Notes: a model not told the origin generated them from the sequence alone. A stretch of 44,530 bases of DNA from Actinomadura sp. DC4 (GCF_030406325.1 NZ_JAUEQY010000053.1:1-44530); one strand, 5' to 3'. Counted from the stretch's first letter, positions 7,677 through 16,315 are shown. Translations and numbers: made by a program.

Positions 7677-7763
7677 GCGTAAGAGGCTATTCGATACGGG
7701 TCGGCGCCCGACCCTGAAACGCGCTTTGTTGGGCGATCCTGGCCGCCGGTCCTCACTTCGGCC

Positions 7764-8528
7764 TCATTTTGAGCGCCCTTCTCGTGCATAACGCGCCAAT
7801 TCCCCGAAAGCGACCGCATTGGGCACCTCGCCGGCCGTGGCCGTCATGCCGGACGTACGGTCGCGGCGGTTGACGTACACCATGCCGTTGCTGATCTCGA
7901 CGCCGGTGACGTTCGGCCAGGCCACCTCCTCGCCGTCCTTGGCCACGTGGTCACGGGAGATCGAGAAGGGGCCGAAGCGTACGGTGCCGCCGGTGTCGAT
8001 CCGGGAGATGTACTTCGGCAGCAGACGCTCGGTGACCTTGGAGGACACCGTCTCGACCACCTCCTGCACGCCGGGGAACTCCGGGCCGATGACGGCCTCG
8101 GTGCCGTCCTCGCGTACGAGCCAGCAGCGCCAGCTCACCACGTCCGTCGACCCCATGCGCACGCCCGAGACGCGGATCTCCCGGACGGCGTCCCAGGGGA
8201 AGGTGGCGACGTTGCGCACCTCGACCAGGATCAGGCCGTTCTCGTACAGGTAGAGCATCCGGCCGTAACCGGGCAGGACGTCGCGCATCAGGATGCGCCC
8301 GGCCGCGCCGAGGTAGGCCGCGCACAGCAGCACGCTCAGGACCGTCGCCCAGCCGAAGCCCTGCAGCACGAAGCGCACGGCGAACGGGAGCAGCAGCAGT
8401 CCGGGCAGGCCGAGCACGACGAGCCAGGTACGGGACTTGGGGTTCACGGTGTGCGGATCGTGCACCGTGTACGGCTCGCCGAGCCGTTCTTCTTTTGCGA
8501 GCGCATCGATGGGGGAGGGGACTGTCAC
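7764..8528 (-). CDS. Two-helix membrane protein with PH-like cytoplasmic domain
   Basis: About 254 residues from a GTG at 8528. A TTG at 8537 and later GTGs are alternatives; none has a good ribosome site. After a polar N-terminus come two membrane helices (roughly residues 31-50 and 55-75). A C-terminal domain of alternating beta-strand segments follows (Y-L-Y-E-N-G-L-I-L-V-E, F-P-W-D-A-V-R-E-I-R-V-S-G), similar to bacterial PH-like or DUF6585-type proteins. No catalytic motif is seen. It lies between cysS and a divergent DUF2637 gene, where many actinobacteria have neither. The function is unknown. Confidence 0.7.
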   Translation of the reverse strand: MTVPSPIDALAKEERLGEPYTVHDPHTVNPKSRTWLVVLGLPGLLLLPFAVRFVLQGFGWATVLSVLLCAAYLGAAGRILMRDVLPGYGRMLYLYENGLILVEVRNVATFPWDAVREIRVSGVRMGSTDVVSWRCWLVREDGTEAVIGPEFPGVQEVVETVSSKVTERLLPKYISRIDTGGTVRFGPFSISRDHVAKDGEEVAWPNVTGVEISNGMVYVNRRDRTSGMTATAGEVPNAVAFGELARYAREGRSK

Positions 8529-8724
8529 ATCTGTCAAGGGGACACCATGATCGGAAGCCGTGGCCGACAAAACAACACGAATGGCCGCATACCCAGTTGG
8601 GCACCGCCCGAAGCGGGACAACATCCTTCCCGCTCCGCATCCCAGCCGCGCACGGGGGGTATGCCGAACGTCGAGCGCGACCGATCTCACGGCGACACGC
8701 GGTCCGCGCTCACCCCGAGACCCG

Positions 8725-10131
8725 ATGAATACGGCCAAGATGGTGCCACCCCGTCCGCCCCGATGGTTGGCTTCCCCCCAAATGACACTCACCCCCGCGC
8801 AGTACTCCACGACACAGAGACGGCTCCTCTCCACGCTCGGCGGCCTCGGCGTCGCCGCGCTGGCCGCGGGCACGTTCGTGCTGTCCTATGACGACCTGCG
8901 GCTGCTCGCGCTCCGCGGCGGCGCCGCCCGCCACTGGGCGTTCCTGTACCCCGGCATGCTCGACGGCCTGGTCGTCGTCGTCATCCTGGCGATCCTCACC
9001 GCCCGGCGCTCCGGCTGGTTCTCCCGCGCGCTGCGCTGGCTGCTGCTCATCGCGTTGATCGCCGGAGCCGGCGCGGCCGGCGTCCAGCGCGCCGTCAAGG
9101 GTTACGGCCCCCTGGCGAACACGCCGATGCACGTCGGCGTCGCCGTGGCGCCCTGGGCGATCCTGATCCTCGCCGTCTGGCTGTGGGTCGCGATGATCAA
9201 GCAGATGCTGAGTCTCCGGACGCGGAGCGGCCGGTCGCGCGCCGACGCTCCCGATCGCGGCATCGAGCCGGGCGACCCCGGTACGGAGCCCGTGCCCGCC
9301 ACCGTGGTCGACAAGTCCTCGTTCATCCCCGGGCTCGACACCGGCGAGATCCGTACGCTGCCCCGCCCCGCCTCGATCCGGGAGCTGGAGCCCGTACGGG
9401 AGACGGTGCCCGCCACGCCTCCCGACCTCGAGGAGAACCCCTGGGACGCCGCGCGCCTCGACCCGGCCGGGGACGCCCCGGGCGACCCCGTGCCGCCGTC
9501 CTGGGGCTCCGCCGCCCGGCGCGAGGACACCGAGCCGACCACGCCCAACCCCGTGATGGGCGAGCCGCTCCGCGGGTCCTGGCACGACCCGGAGACGCCC
9601 GGCGACGCCACGCCCCCCGACTGGACCGACACGAGGTCGGAGGAGGCCACCGCGCCCCACACGGTGCACGCCGAGCCGAGCGACCCCGTACCCGAGTCGT
9701 GGCAGGAGCAGGCCTCCTCGGACCTGCCCGGACGAGACGAGCCCCTGCTCCCTCCGGCCCCCCGCCGCGCGGACGAGCCGCCCGACACCGAACCCGAACA
9801 GAAGGTGGAGGCGCCCATGAACGACCGGCCGGACGAGCCGGACGAGGAACCCGCACCGCGCCTGGTGGCCCGGACCTCCCTCCCGACCGACGTGAGACTC
9901 GTGGGCGGGCCGAAGCCGGCCTCGTCTCTGACCGACACCCAGCCGGACGGCATCAAGCTGCCCAACACCCAGCCCGACGGCATTCCGATGGTCGGCGCGT
10001 CCCGCGAGGAGCACGAGGACGACGAGGAGGAGATCTACGCGGACGAGCGCGCCGAGGACCCTGACGCCGGGGAGGACCTGACGCCGCCCTCCAGCAAGTT
10101 CCGCAGTGGCCCCACCCCGCCCCGGGGCTGA
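8725..10131 (+). CDS. DUF2637 membrane protein with long acidic disordered tail
   Basis: 468 residues from ATG 8725; ATG 8740 and ATG 8782 are in-frame alternatives and no start has a strong ribosome site. Four membrane helices (about residues 35-160) match DUF2637: S-Y-D-D-L-R-L-L near the first helix, Y-P-G-M-L-D-G-L-V-V-V-V in the second and W-A-I-L-I-L-A-V-W-L-W-V-A in the last. The ~300-residue tail is acidic, Pro-rich and contains repeated P-x-x-W units and a doubled T-Q-P-D-G-I. DUF2637 proteins are frequent on actinomycete plasmids and integrative elements, where some assist spreading. Here the setting looks chromosomal. The function is not known. Confidence 0.8.
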   Translation: MNTAKMVPPRPPRWLASPQMTLTPAQYSTTQRRLLSTLGGLGVAALAAGTFVLSYDDLRLLALRGGAARHWAFLYPGMLDGLVVVVILAILTARRSGWFSRALRWLLLIALIAGAGAAGVQRAVKGYGPLANTPMHVGVAVAPWAILILAVWLWVAMIKQMLSLRTRSGRSRADAPDRGIEPGDPGTEPVPATVVDKSSFIPGLDTGEIRTLPRPASIRELEPVRETVPATPPDLEENPWDAARLDPAGDAPGDPVPPSWGSAARREDTEPTTPNPVMGEPLRGSWHDPETPGDATPPDWTDTRSEEATAPHTVHAEPSDPVPESWQEQASSDLPGRDEPLLPPAPRRADEPPDTEPEQKVEAPMNDRPDEPDEEPAPRLVARTSLPTDVRLVGGPKPASSLTDTQPDGIKLPNTQPDGIPMVGASREEHEDDEEEIYADERAEDPDAGEDLTPPSSKFRSGPTPPRG

Positions 10132-10142
10132 CTTGCGGCAAT

Positions 10143-10175
10143 ACCCCCTCGACTTGGTGAATTCGGCGCTGAGGG
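10143..10175. terminator. CCCCCTC...GAGGGGG stem-loop between DUF2637 gene and fahA
   Basis: A 7-bp perfect GC stem closes a 19-nt loop in the short gap between two co-directional genes. No T-tract follows. It may be an attenuating hairpin or a mild terminator. Confidence 0.35.
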
Positions 10176-10189
10176 GGAACGCTGAGTGA

Positions 10190-11395
10190 ATGAGTACCTG
10201 GGTGCCCGTGCCCGAGGGCAGCGGCTTCGGCGTGACCAACCTTCCGTACGGTGTCTTCTCCCAGCGTGGTGAGCTGCCGCGCGTCGGGGTGGCCATCGGC
10301 GACCATGTGCTCGACCTGGCCGAGCTCGCGGGAGCGGGGCTGCTCGCCGACCGGCGCTGGTTCGCCGCCGGGTCGCTGAACGCGTTCATGTCCGCCGGGC
10401 GCGCGGTCTGGCAGCCGACACGCGACCGGATCATCACCCTGCTGACGGACATGTCCTACCGGGACGAGGTCGAGCCGGCCCTGTCGCCGATGGCCGACGT
10501 CGAGCTGCACATGCCCTTCGCGGTGCCGGACTACGTGGACTTCTACTCCTCGCGCGAGCACGCCGCGAACCTCGGGCGGATCCTGCGCCCCGGCTCCGAG
10601 CCGCTGCTGCCGAACTGGACGCACCTGCCGGTCGGCTACCACGGTCGCTCCGCCACGGTGGTGCCGTCGGGGACGCCGATCGTACGGCCGAGCGGGCAGC
10701 GGCGCGGCGATCACGGCCCGGTGTTCGGCCCCACGCAGAAGCTCGACATCGAGGCGGAGATCGGCTGCGTGGTCGGCATGCCGTCCGCGCTGGGGCAGCG
10801 GGTGCCCACGACGGCCTTCCGCGACCACGTGTTCGGCTTCGTGCTGGTCAACGACTGGAGCGCGCGGGACGTCCAGGCGTGGGAGTACCAGCCGCTGGGG
10901 CCGTTCCTGTCCAAGTCGTTCGCGACGTCGATCGCGCCGTGGGTGGTGCCGGTCGAGGCCCTGGAGGCGGCGCGCGTACGGCCGCCGGAGCAGGACCCGC
11001 CGCCCCTGCCGTACCTCCGCTGCGACGAGCCGTGGGGCCTGGACATCCGGCTGGCGATCGAGCTGAACGGGCACGTGGTGAGCCGCCCGCCGTTCGCCGG
11101 GATGTACTGGACGGCGCCTCAGCAGCTCGCGCACACGACGGTGAACGGCGCCGTGGTGCGTACCGGCGACCTGCTCGCCTCGGGCACCGTCTCCGGCCCC
11201 ACACGCGACCAGCGCGGCAGCCTCATCGAGCTCACCTGGAACGGCAACGAGCCGCTGGAGCTTCCGGACGGCGCGCGGCGCGTCTTCCTGGAGGACGGCG
11301 ACACGGTGCGCATCACCGCCACGGCTCCGGGGACGGACGGGACCCCGATCGGTTTCGGCGGCGTCGTCGGCACCGTCTATCCGGCCACGGAATGA
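10190..11395 (+). CDS. fahA: Fumarylacetoacetase
   Basis: 401 residues. It hydrolyses 4-fumarylacetoacetate to fumarate and acetoacetate, the last step of tyrosine/homogentisate catabolism. The N-terminal SH3-like domain (1-110) is followed by the FAH fold. Seen active-site residues by family alignment: metal ligand D117 in Y-V-D-F-Y, general base H124 in S-R-E-H, metal ligands E188 and E190 in D-I-E-A-E, and D222 in V-N-D-W-S-A-R-D. The motif L-P-V-G-Y-H-G-R-S is diagnostic. No other homogentisate gene is nearby. It ends 4 bp before the convergent ispF stop. Confidence 0.95.
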   Translation: MSTWVPVPEGSGFGVTNLPYGVFSQRGELPRVGVAIGDHVLDLAELAGAGLLADRRWFAAGSLNAFMSAGRAVWQPTRDRIITLLTDMSYRDEVEPALSPMADVELHMPFAVPDYVDFYSSREHAANLGRILRPGSEPLLPNWTHLPVGYHGRSATVVPSGTPIVRPSGQRRGDHGPVFGPTQKLDIEAEIGCVVGMPSALGQRVPTTAFRDHVFGFVLVNDWSARDVQAWEYQPLGPFLSKSFATSIAPWVVPVEALEAARVRPPEQDPPPLPYLRCDEPWGLDIRLAIELNGHVVSRPPFAGMYWTAPQQLAHTTVNGAVVRTGDLLASGTVSGPTRDQRGSLIELTWNGNEPLELPDGARRVFLEDGDTVRITATAPGTDGTPIGFGGVVGTVYPATE

Positions 11396-11399
11396 CCGG

Positions 11400-11882
11400 T
11401 CAGCGAAGCACGAGCGCGTTGGCGACGGCCGCGATGCCCTCGCCCCGGCCGGTCAGGCCCAGGCCGTCCGTCGTCGTGGCCGAGATGCCGACCGGCGCGC
11501 CGCCCAGAGCCTCGCTGAGGGCCTTTTCGGCCTCCTGGCGACGTGGGCCCACCCTGGGGCGGTTTCCGATGATCTGGACGGCGACGTTGCCGATCGTGAA
11601 GCCCGCCTCGTCGAGGCGGCGCAGCACCTCGCCCAGGAGGACGACGCCAGAGGCTCCGGCCCAGCGCCGGTCGGCCGTGCCGAAGACGGCGCCCAGGTCG
11701 CCCAGGCCGGCCGCCGTCAGCAGGGCGTCGCAGGCCGCGTGGGCCGCGACGTCTCCGTCGGAGTGGCCTTCGAGTCCGTCACCCTCGCCGGGCCATTCGA
11801 GGCCGGCGAGCCAGAGGGGACGGCCCACAGCGAACGGGTGGACGTCGACCCCGACGCCCACCCGTGGAAAAAGCGTTGCCAA
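11400..11882 (-). CDS. ispF: 2-C-methyl-D-erythritol 2,4-cyclodiphosphate synthase
   Basis: 160 residues from TTG 11882; an in-frame GTG at 11861 is the alternative, and neither has a convincing ribosome site. Metal ligands D13 and H15 (V-D-V-H-P-F) and H48 (D-V-A-A-H-A) are present, with G-H-S-D-G-D before them. The C-terminal signature [17 protein letters not shown] is complete. It makes the cyclodiphosphate intermediate of the MEP isoprenoid pathway. The start lies 4 nt past the carD stop, so the two are co-transcribed. ispD, often between or fused, is not here. Confidence 0.93.
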   Translation of the reverse strand: MATLFPRVGVGVDVHPFAVGRPLWLAGLEWPGEGDGLEGHSDGDVAAHAACDALLTAAGLGDLGAVFGTADRRWAGASGVVLLGEVLRRLDEAGFTIGNVAVQIIGNRPRVGPRRQEAEKALSEALGGAPVGISATTTDGLGLTGRGEGIAAVANALVLR

Positions 11883-11886
11883 CCGT

Positions 11887-12369
11887 CTAGCCGGCCAGGA
11901 CTTCGTCGAGGAGCGCCTCGGCCTTGTCCTCGTTGGTCTTCTCGGCGAGCGCCAGCTCACTGACCAGTATCTGACGTGCCTTCGCCAGCATGCGCTTCTC
12001 GCCTGCCGACAGGCCACGCTCCTTGTCGCGCCGCCAAAGATCCCGGACGACCTCGGCGACCTTGTTCACGTCGCCCGACGCGAGCTTCTCGAGGTTCGCC
12101 TTGTAGCGTCGCGACCAGTTGGTGGGCTCTTCGGTGTATGGTGCCCGCAGCACCTCGAACACCTTCTCCAGCCCTTCCTGGCCTACCACGTCACGAACGC
12201 CGACCAGCTCAGCGTTCTCCGCAGGGACACGAACTGTGAGATCGCCCTTGTCGACCTTCAACACCAGGTAGGTCTTGTCCTGACCCTTGATGGCACGAGT
12301 CTCGATGGCTTCGATCCGAGCAGCCCCATGATGGGGGTAGACGACAGTGTCGCCGACCTTGAAAGTCAT
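11887..12369 (-). CDS. carD: CarD-family RNA polymerase-binding transcription regulator
   Basis: 160 residues. The N-terminal RNAP-interaction domain (CarD_CdnL_TRCF) begins [17 protein letters not shown]. The C-terminal helical DNA-binding domain has N-W-S-R-R-Y-K-A-N and the conserved Trp in [10 protein letters not shown]. CarD stabilises open complexes at many promoters by binding the RNAP beta subunit and the upstream edge of the bubble. ATG 12369 is chosen over the longer reading because GGAAGGGG stands 9 nt upstream and the protein then starts like all CarD proteins. Followed by ispF. Confidence 0.96.
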   Translation of the reverse strand: MTFKVGDTVVYPHHGAARIEAIETRAIKGQDKTYLVLKVDKGDLTVRVPAENAELVGVRDVVGQEGLEKVFEVLRAPYTEEPTNWSRRYKANLEKLASGDVNKVAEVVRDLWRRDKERGLSAGEKRMLAKARQILVSELALAEKTNEDKAEALLDEVLAG

Positions 12370-12471
12370 GTGACAAGTACCCCTTCCGCTATGGATAAGG
12401 GTAGCACGCTGCACGGACCCGCTGTACCGGCGTTACAGGTATATGCGCAGGTCAGCACGGTAATTAGGGTA

Positions 12472-12499
12472 TTGACAAAGTTCGAATCGCGTGTAACAG
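12472..12499 (+). promoter_or_regulatory. Sigma70-type promoter for the leader of the 12711 gene
   Basis: TTGACA (12472-12477), 16-nt spacer, TAACAG (12494-12499) in a locally AT-rich stretch. It fires rightward and would give a leader of about 205 nt that contains the hairpin at 12632-12667. Confidence 0.5.
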
Positions 12500-12631
12500 A
12501 CGGCCTTGCCATCGTCTCGCCCCATCGTCTCGGCCGCCGTCTCAACATCCTCTCACCATCGGATTGCGGCCGCACCGCGCACACAGCGGCGGAAGCGGCT
12601 CATACTGGAGATGGACGGATCGGCACGGGTC

Positions 12632-12667
12632 TGACGCCCCCCTGAGCCCGGCTCGGCGGGGGGTTTC
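12632..12667 (+). terminator. GC-rich hairpin followed by TTT inside the leader
   Basis: CCCCCC-T-GAGC, small loop, GCTC-GG-C-GGGGGG, followed by TTTCGG. It stands between a rightward promoter and the coding start at 12711, so it could act as an attenuator. Alternatively it ends a short untranslated RNA. Confidence 0.5.
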
Positions 12668-12710
12668 GGCTCCCGCGCAGACCACAGTGGTCCGAGAAGG
12701 TAGGTGTGGC

Positions 12711-13433
12711 GTGGGGCTTCACGGCGACCATGACGACTACGGGCTTCCCAAGGTCGACGTCGTCGTCCCTGACGACGCGAGAGAGCTCGACCGTGACGTC
12801 ATCGCGTACCGGCGTGAGCAGCGGCAACGGCGCCGGCGGGCACGCTGGGGACGCCTCGGCCGGCCGTTCACACGCTATGGCATCGCCGCGCCGTTCATCG
12901 CGAGCGCCGTGCTCATCGCCCTGATCAGCGGCGTGCTGATGACCGTCATCTCACCCCGTCCCAACCCGCGCACGATGCAGGTGCCGCCCACCGGCCCGCA
13001 GCGGCTGCGCCCCGGCGACGTCGGCGGCGGCCTGCCCACCGGCAACGTGATCTACCGCAACAAGCGCGTCCCGGTCGCCGAGCTCGTCAACGTGGCCGGC
13101 GTGGCGCTCATCGTCCCGCGTGACTGCCGGTGCGACGCCGCCGCGCAGAACGCCATCCGGCAGGCGGGGGGCCAGCGGCTCCAGGTCTGGCTGTTCGCCG
13201 ACGCCCGTACGGACAGAAGCGACAAGGACGTCAGCGCACTGGTGGCCGGGACCGCGCCCGGGACCGCCCTTCTCGCCGACGACCCCGACCGGGTGCTCTC
13301 CGCGGCGTACAAGGCCACCGGGCTGACCGCGGTGCTGGTCCGCACCGACCGGATCGTCCGCAAGATCCTTCGCGGCCTCCAGCCCGGCCGCGACCTCACC
13401 GCCGACCTTCGCGCGCTGCAGACCCCGAGCTGA
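12711..13433 (+). CDS. Membrane-anchored protein with thioredoxin-like extracytoplasmic domain
   Basis: 240 residues from GTG 12711, preceded by AAGGTAGG. A charged cytoplasmic N-terminus (many Arg, residues 30-50) leads into one membrane helix (about 58-80). The outer domain has V-A-L-I-V-P-R-D-C-R-C-D followed by a helix and Q-V-W-L-F-A-D-A. A beta-strand followed by a C-x-C at a helix start resembles a thioredoxin-like fold, though the pair is CxC rather than CxxC. It is co-directional with the following lipoprotein gene and lies in the carD-phoP interval conserved in actinobacteria. The specific function is not known. Confidence 0.72.
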   Translation: MGLHGDHDDYGLPKVDVVVPDDARELDRDVIAYRREQRQRRRRARWGRLGRPFTRYGIAAPFIASAVLIALISGVLMTVISPRPNPRTMQVPPTGPQRLRPGDVGGGLPTGNVIYRNKRVPVAELVNVAGVALIVPRDCRCDAAAQNAIRQAGGQRLQVWLFADARTDRSDKDVSALVAGTAPGTALLADDPDRVLSAAYKATGLTAVLVRTDRIVRKILRGLQPGRDLTADLRALQTPS

Positions 13434-13544
13434 TCGGGCCCGGCACGGCCCCCCGCGTCCCCTCGATCGGGCTACCGCTACGCTTCCGTGTGGCGTTTCG
13501 CGCGCCCAGATCAAGGAAGCTTCCGCCAAGGAGAGTACGACGCC

Positions 13545-14339
13545 GTGAGCCGCAACAGCCGCCGGGCCGCCGCCATCGCCGTCGCCGGCGTCTTCGCCGT
13601 CGCCCCGCTGGTGTCCGCTTGCGCAGCCGGACAGCATCCGCAGAGCGCGCTGCCCACCCAGCTCGGCGAGGGCGTCAACGCCTCCGCGCGCCTGGTCGAC
13701 ATCCGCAACACCTTCATCCTGGGCCCGCAGCCCGGCCAGCGGCTGGCCGCGGGGAGCTCCGCGCCGCTCTACGCCTGGTTCGTCAACAACAGCGGCGCCG
13801 CCGACCGGCTCGTCGCCGTCGAGGCGCCCGGCGTGGCGCAGTCGGTCCAGATCGCCGGTGGAGCCCTCAACCTGCCGCCGAGCAGGCTCGTCAACACCGT
13901 CGAGTCGGCCCCGCCGCCGCAGCCGTCCCCCACCGCCACTCCCCCGGCTCCCCCGGCGCAGAGCCGCACGCCGAAGGCCGGCGTCACGCCGCGCACCCGC
14001 CGCACCCCGAACACCCCCGTGGCGCAGGCCGCTCCGGCCGCCCCGCCGTCGCCGTCCTCCAAGCTGATCCTCAAGGGGATCGCCCAGGCCTACTCCGGCG
14101 GCGAGACCGTACGGCTGACCCTGCACTTCCAGCAGGCCGGCACGGTCACGCTGAACGTCCCGGTCGTGCCGCGGAACGGCTCCTACGCGACCTTCTCCCC
14201 CGCGCCGGCCGCGCCGACGGCCCCGCCCACGCCGAGCACGACCCCGCTGCCGACGCAGAGCACGCAGCCGAAGAGCGGCGGAAAGAGCAAGGCCCGGGCC
14301 GGCAAGGCGAAGAAGGCCTCGGCCACCCCGGGCGTCTGA
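13545..14339 (+). CDS. Lipoprotein with split PCu(A)C-like domain
   Basis: 264 residues from GTG 13545, with AAGGAGAG 9 nt upstream. A signal peptide ends in the lipobox L-V-S-A-C (lipidated C26). Residues about 45-130 (F-I-L-G-P, then S-S-A-P-L-Y-A-W-F-V-N-N-S-G-A-A-D-R-L-V) match the first half of PCu(A)C copper-chaperone-like domains. The second half (L-I-L-K-G-I, then G-G-E-T-V-R-L-T-L-H-F, then G-T-V-T-L-N-V-P-V) resumes after a ~60-residue Pro/Ala/Thr insert. A second Pro/Thr/Lys-rich tail follows. The Met and His copper ligands of true PCu(A)C are not evident, so copper binding is doubtful. It lies convergent to regX3. Confidence 0.75.
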   Translation: MSRNSRRAAAIAVAGVFAVAPLVSACAAGQHPQSALPTQLGEGVNASARLVDIRNTFILGPQPGQRLAAGSSAPLYAWFVNNSGAADRLVAVEAPGVAQSVQIAGGALNLPPSRLVNTVESAPPPQPSPTATPPAPPAQSRTPKAGVTPRTRRTPNTPVAQAAPAAPPSPSSKLILKGIAQAYSGGETVRLTLHFQQAGTVTLNVPVVPRNGSYATFSPAPAAPTAPPTPSTTPLPTQSTQPKSGGKSKARAGKAKKASATPGV

Positions 14340-14388
14340 GCGCGAGCGCCCGTCTCGTGACCCCGGAACGGAGTCACGAGACGGAGCC

Positions 14389-15075
14389 TCACTCGTCCGG
14401 CTCGAACTTGTAGCCGAGCCCGCGCACGGTGATGATGAACCTCGGTGTCGACGGAGCGGGCTCGATCTTGGCCCGCAGCCGCTTGATGTGGACGTCGAGC
14501 GTCTTGGTGTCCCCGACGTAGTCGGCGCCCCACACCCGGTCGATGAGCTGCATCCGGGTCAGCACCCGGCCGGCGTTGCGCAGCAACACCTCCAGCAGCT
14601 CGAACTCCTTCAGCGGGAGCGGCACCTCGCGTCCGGAGACCGTGACGACATGGCGTTCGACGTCCATGCGGACCGGTCCGGCCTCGAGGGTGGGCGGTGC
14701 GAGCTCCTCGACGTCGCCGCGTCGACGCAGGACTGCGCGGATGCGGGCGACGAGCTCGCGGGAGGAGAACGGTTTGGTGACGTAGTCGTCCGCGCCCAGC
14801 TCGAGGCCGACGACCTTGTCCACCTCGCTGTCCTTGGCGGTCAGCATGATCACGGGGACGTTGGACTTGGTGCGGAGCTCTCTGCACACCTCTGTGCCGG
14901 GCAGCCCGGGCAGCATCAGGTCGAGCAGGACGAGATCGGCACCGGCGCGGTCGAAGGAATCGAGGGCGTCGGGACCGGTCGACGCGACGGCGACCTCGAA
15001 GCCCTCCTTCCGCAACATGTACGACAGCGCGTCGCTGAACGACTCCTCGTCTTCCACGACGAGCACTCGGGTCAC
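14389..15075 (-). CDS. regX3: Response regulator, OmpR/PhoB family (RegX3/PhoP)
   Basis: 228 residues. The receiver domain has acidic pocket E8-D9-E10, phosphoacceptor D52 (L-L-D-L-M-L-P), T79 and K101 (T-K-P-F-S). The C-terminal winged helix (about 125-226) ends in T-V-R-G-L-G-Y-K-F-E-P. The GTG start overlaps the stop of the kinase gene (GTGA), so the pair is translationally coupled. Together with divergent phoU and PHO-box-like repeats, this is the phosphate-limitation regulator, called PhoP in Streptomyces and RegX3 in mycobacteria. It probably binds 16316-16359. Confidence 0.94.
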   Translation of the reverse strand: MTRVLVVEDEESFSDALSYMLRKEGFEVAVASTGPDALDSFDRAGADLVLLDLMLPGLPGTEVCRELRTKSNVPVIMLTAKDSEVDKVVGLELGADDYVTKPFSSRELVARIRAVLRRRGDVEELAPPTLEAGPVRMDVERHVVTVSGREVPLPLKEFELLEVLLRNAGRVLTRMQLIDRVWGADYVGDTKTLDVHIKRLRAKIEPAPSTPRFIITVRGLGYKFEPDE

Positions 15076-16253
15076 TGGGGGGCCTCCCGTACGGTGGCAT
15101 GGCCTGCGGACGTCTCCGCGGACGCGGAGGCCGTCAACAGCGGCAGGCGGATGGTGAACGTCGATCCGGAGCCTTCCTTGCTCCAGACGTTGACCTCGCC
15201 CTGGTGGCGGGTCGCGGCGTGCTTGACGATGGCGAGACCGAGGCCGGTGCCGCCGGTCTGGCGGGACCGGGCCGGATCGACACGGTAGAAGCGCTCGAAG
15301 ATGCGTTGCAGGTCGGCCTCGGGGATCCCGATGCCCTGGTCGGTGACGCTGATCTCGGCGTGGCGTTCGTCGGCCAGCCGGGTGCAGACGACCACCCGGG
15401 TGCGTTCGGGACTGTAGGCGATGGCGTTGTCGATGAAGTTGCGCACCGCGGTGATGAGCAGCTCCTCGTCGCCGTGCACCTGGAGCCCCTCACGCCCTCC
15501 GATGGCGAGGGTGATGTCCTTGGGCTCGGCCTTGAGGCGGCAGCGGTCCACGGCGTCGTGGACCACGTCGTCAAGGGTGACGACCTTGGGTTCGGCGACC
15601 GGTTCCCCGCCCTGGAGCCGGGAAAGGGTGATCAGGTCCTGGACGACGTTGGTGAGGCGCAGGGACTCGTGCTGCATGCGCTTGGCGAAGCGTCGTACGG
15701 CCACGGGGTCGTCGGCGGCGTCCTCCACGGTCTCGGCCAGCAGCGAGAGGGCGCCGACCGGGGTCTTGAGCTCGTGGCTCACGTTGGCCACGAAGTCACG
15801 GCGGATGGCCTCGACGCGGCGGAGCTCGGTCAGGTCCTCGGCGAGGACGAGGACGAGGCCCTGGGTGCCCATCGGCGCCACCCGTACGGCGAACCAGCGC
15901 CCTTCGCGCCGGCCGTGGATGACCTCGATCTCCTTCTCGCGGATCTCGCCGTCGCGGCGTACGAGCCGGGCCATGGCCACGAGGGCGTCGATGACCAGCC
16001 GGTCACCGCTGACGAGGCCGAACGCCCGCGCGGCGGAGCTGGCCCGCAGCACACGGTCGTCGCTGTCGACCACCACCGCGGACGAGCGCAGGACACTGAG
16101 CACCGAGGCGACGCCGGAGGGCACCCCCGCGGTCTGGGCGGGAACGTCCACGGGGCGCTGGGCGCGCTCACTGGCGCGCACCGCCAATGCGGTCACCAGA
16201 CCGGTCACCAGCCCAGCGGCGCCTGCCAGAGTCGCGACAACCTCCACATCCAC
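15072..16253 (-). CDS. senX3: Sensor histidine kinase (SenX3/PhoR)
   Basis: 393 residues from GTG 16253; a GTG at 16247 is equally possible. One N-terminal membrane helix (about 4-26) with almost no extracytoplasmic loop, a PAS-like region (50-140), then HisKA with H160 in F-V-A-N-V-S-H-E-L-K-T-P. The HATPase_c domain has N-box N-F-I-D-N-A, G1 D-Q-G-I-G-I-P, F-box F-E-R-F-Y-R and G2 G-G-T-G-L-G-L-A-I-V. The lack of a sensor loop matches PhoR/SenX3 kinases, which sense phosphate through the Pst/PhoU system. Phosphorylates RegX3. Confidence 0.94.
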   Translation of the reverse strand: MDVEVVATLAGAAGLVTGLVTALAVRASERAQRPVDVPAQTAGVPSGVASVLSVLRSSAVVVDSDDRVLRASSAARAFGLVSGDRLVIDALVAMARLVRRDGEIREKEIEVIHGRREGRWFAVRVAPMGTQGLVLVLAEDLTELRRVEAIRRDFVANVSHELKTPVGALSLLAETVEDAADDPVAVRRFAKRMQHESLRLTNVVQDLITLSRLQGGEPVAEPKVVTLDDVVHDAVDRCRLKAEPKDITLAIGGREGLQVHGDEELLITAVRNFIDNAIAYSPERTRVVVCTRLADERHAEISVTDQGIGIPEADLQRIFERFYRVDPARSRQTGGTGLGLAIVKHAATRHQGEVNVWSKEGSGSTFTIRLPLLTASASAETSAGHATVREAPQ

Positions 16254-16315
16254 ATCTTGGATCGTAGGCGGGACTCTGGCCAGGTCCGTTCGCCCACCTG
16301 CCCACCTGCGGGTAG

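Larger units (their letters stand above)
12370..12710. other. Divergent intergenic region carD / 12711 gene
   Basis: This 341-bp region holds the carD ribosome site, a rightward promoter (12472-12499) and a terminator-like hairpin (12632-12667). No protein or tRNA gene is seen in it. A promoter for carD must lie within 12380-12480, but I could not fix its elements. Confidence 0.5.

Noticed and set aside
6186-7682. 498-codon open frame on the plus strand
   Set aside because: It is the antisense of cysS, which has complete synthetase motifs; the antisense product is low-complexity Arg/Val/Gly.
8526-8537. TTGACA at the start of the PH-like membrane gene as a promoter
   Set aside because: No -10 element at 16-18 nt downstream on the minus strand, and it lies at the candidate start codon.
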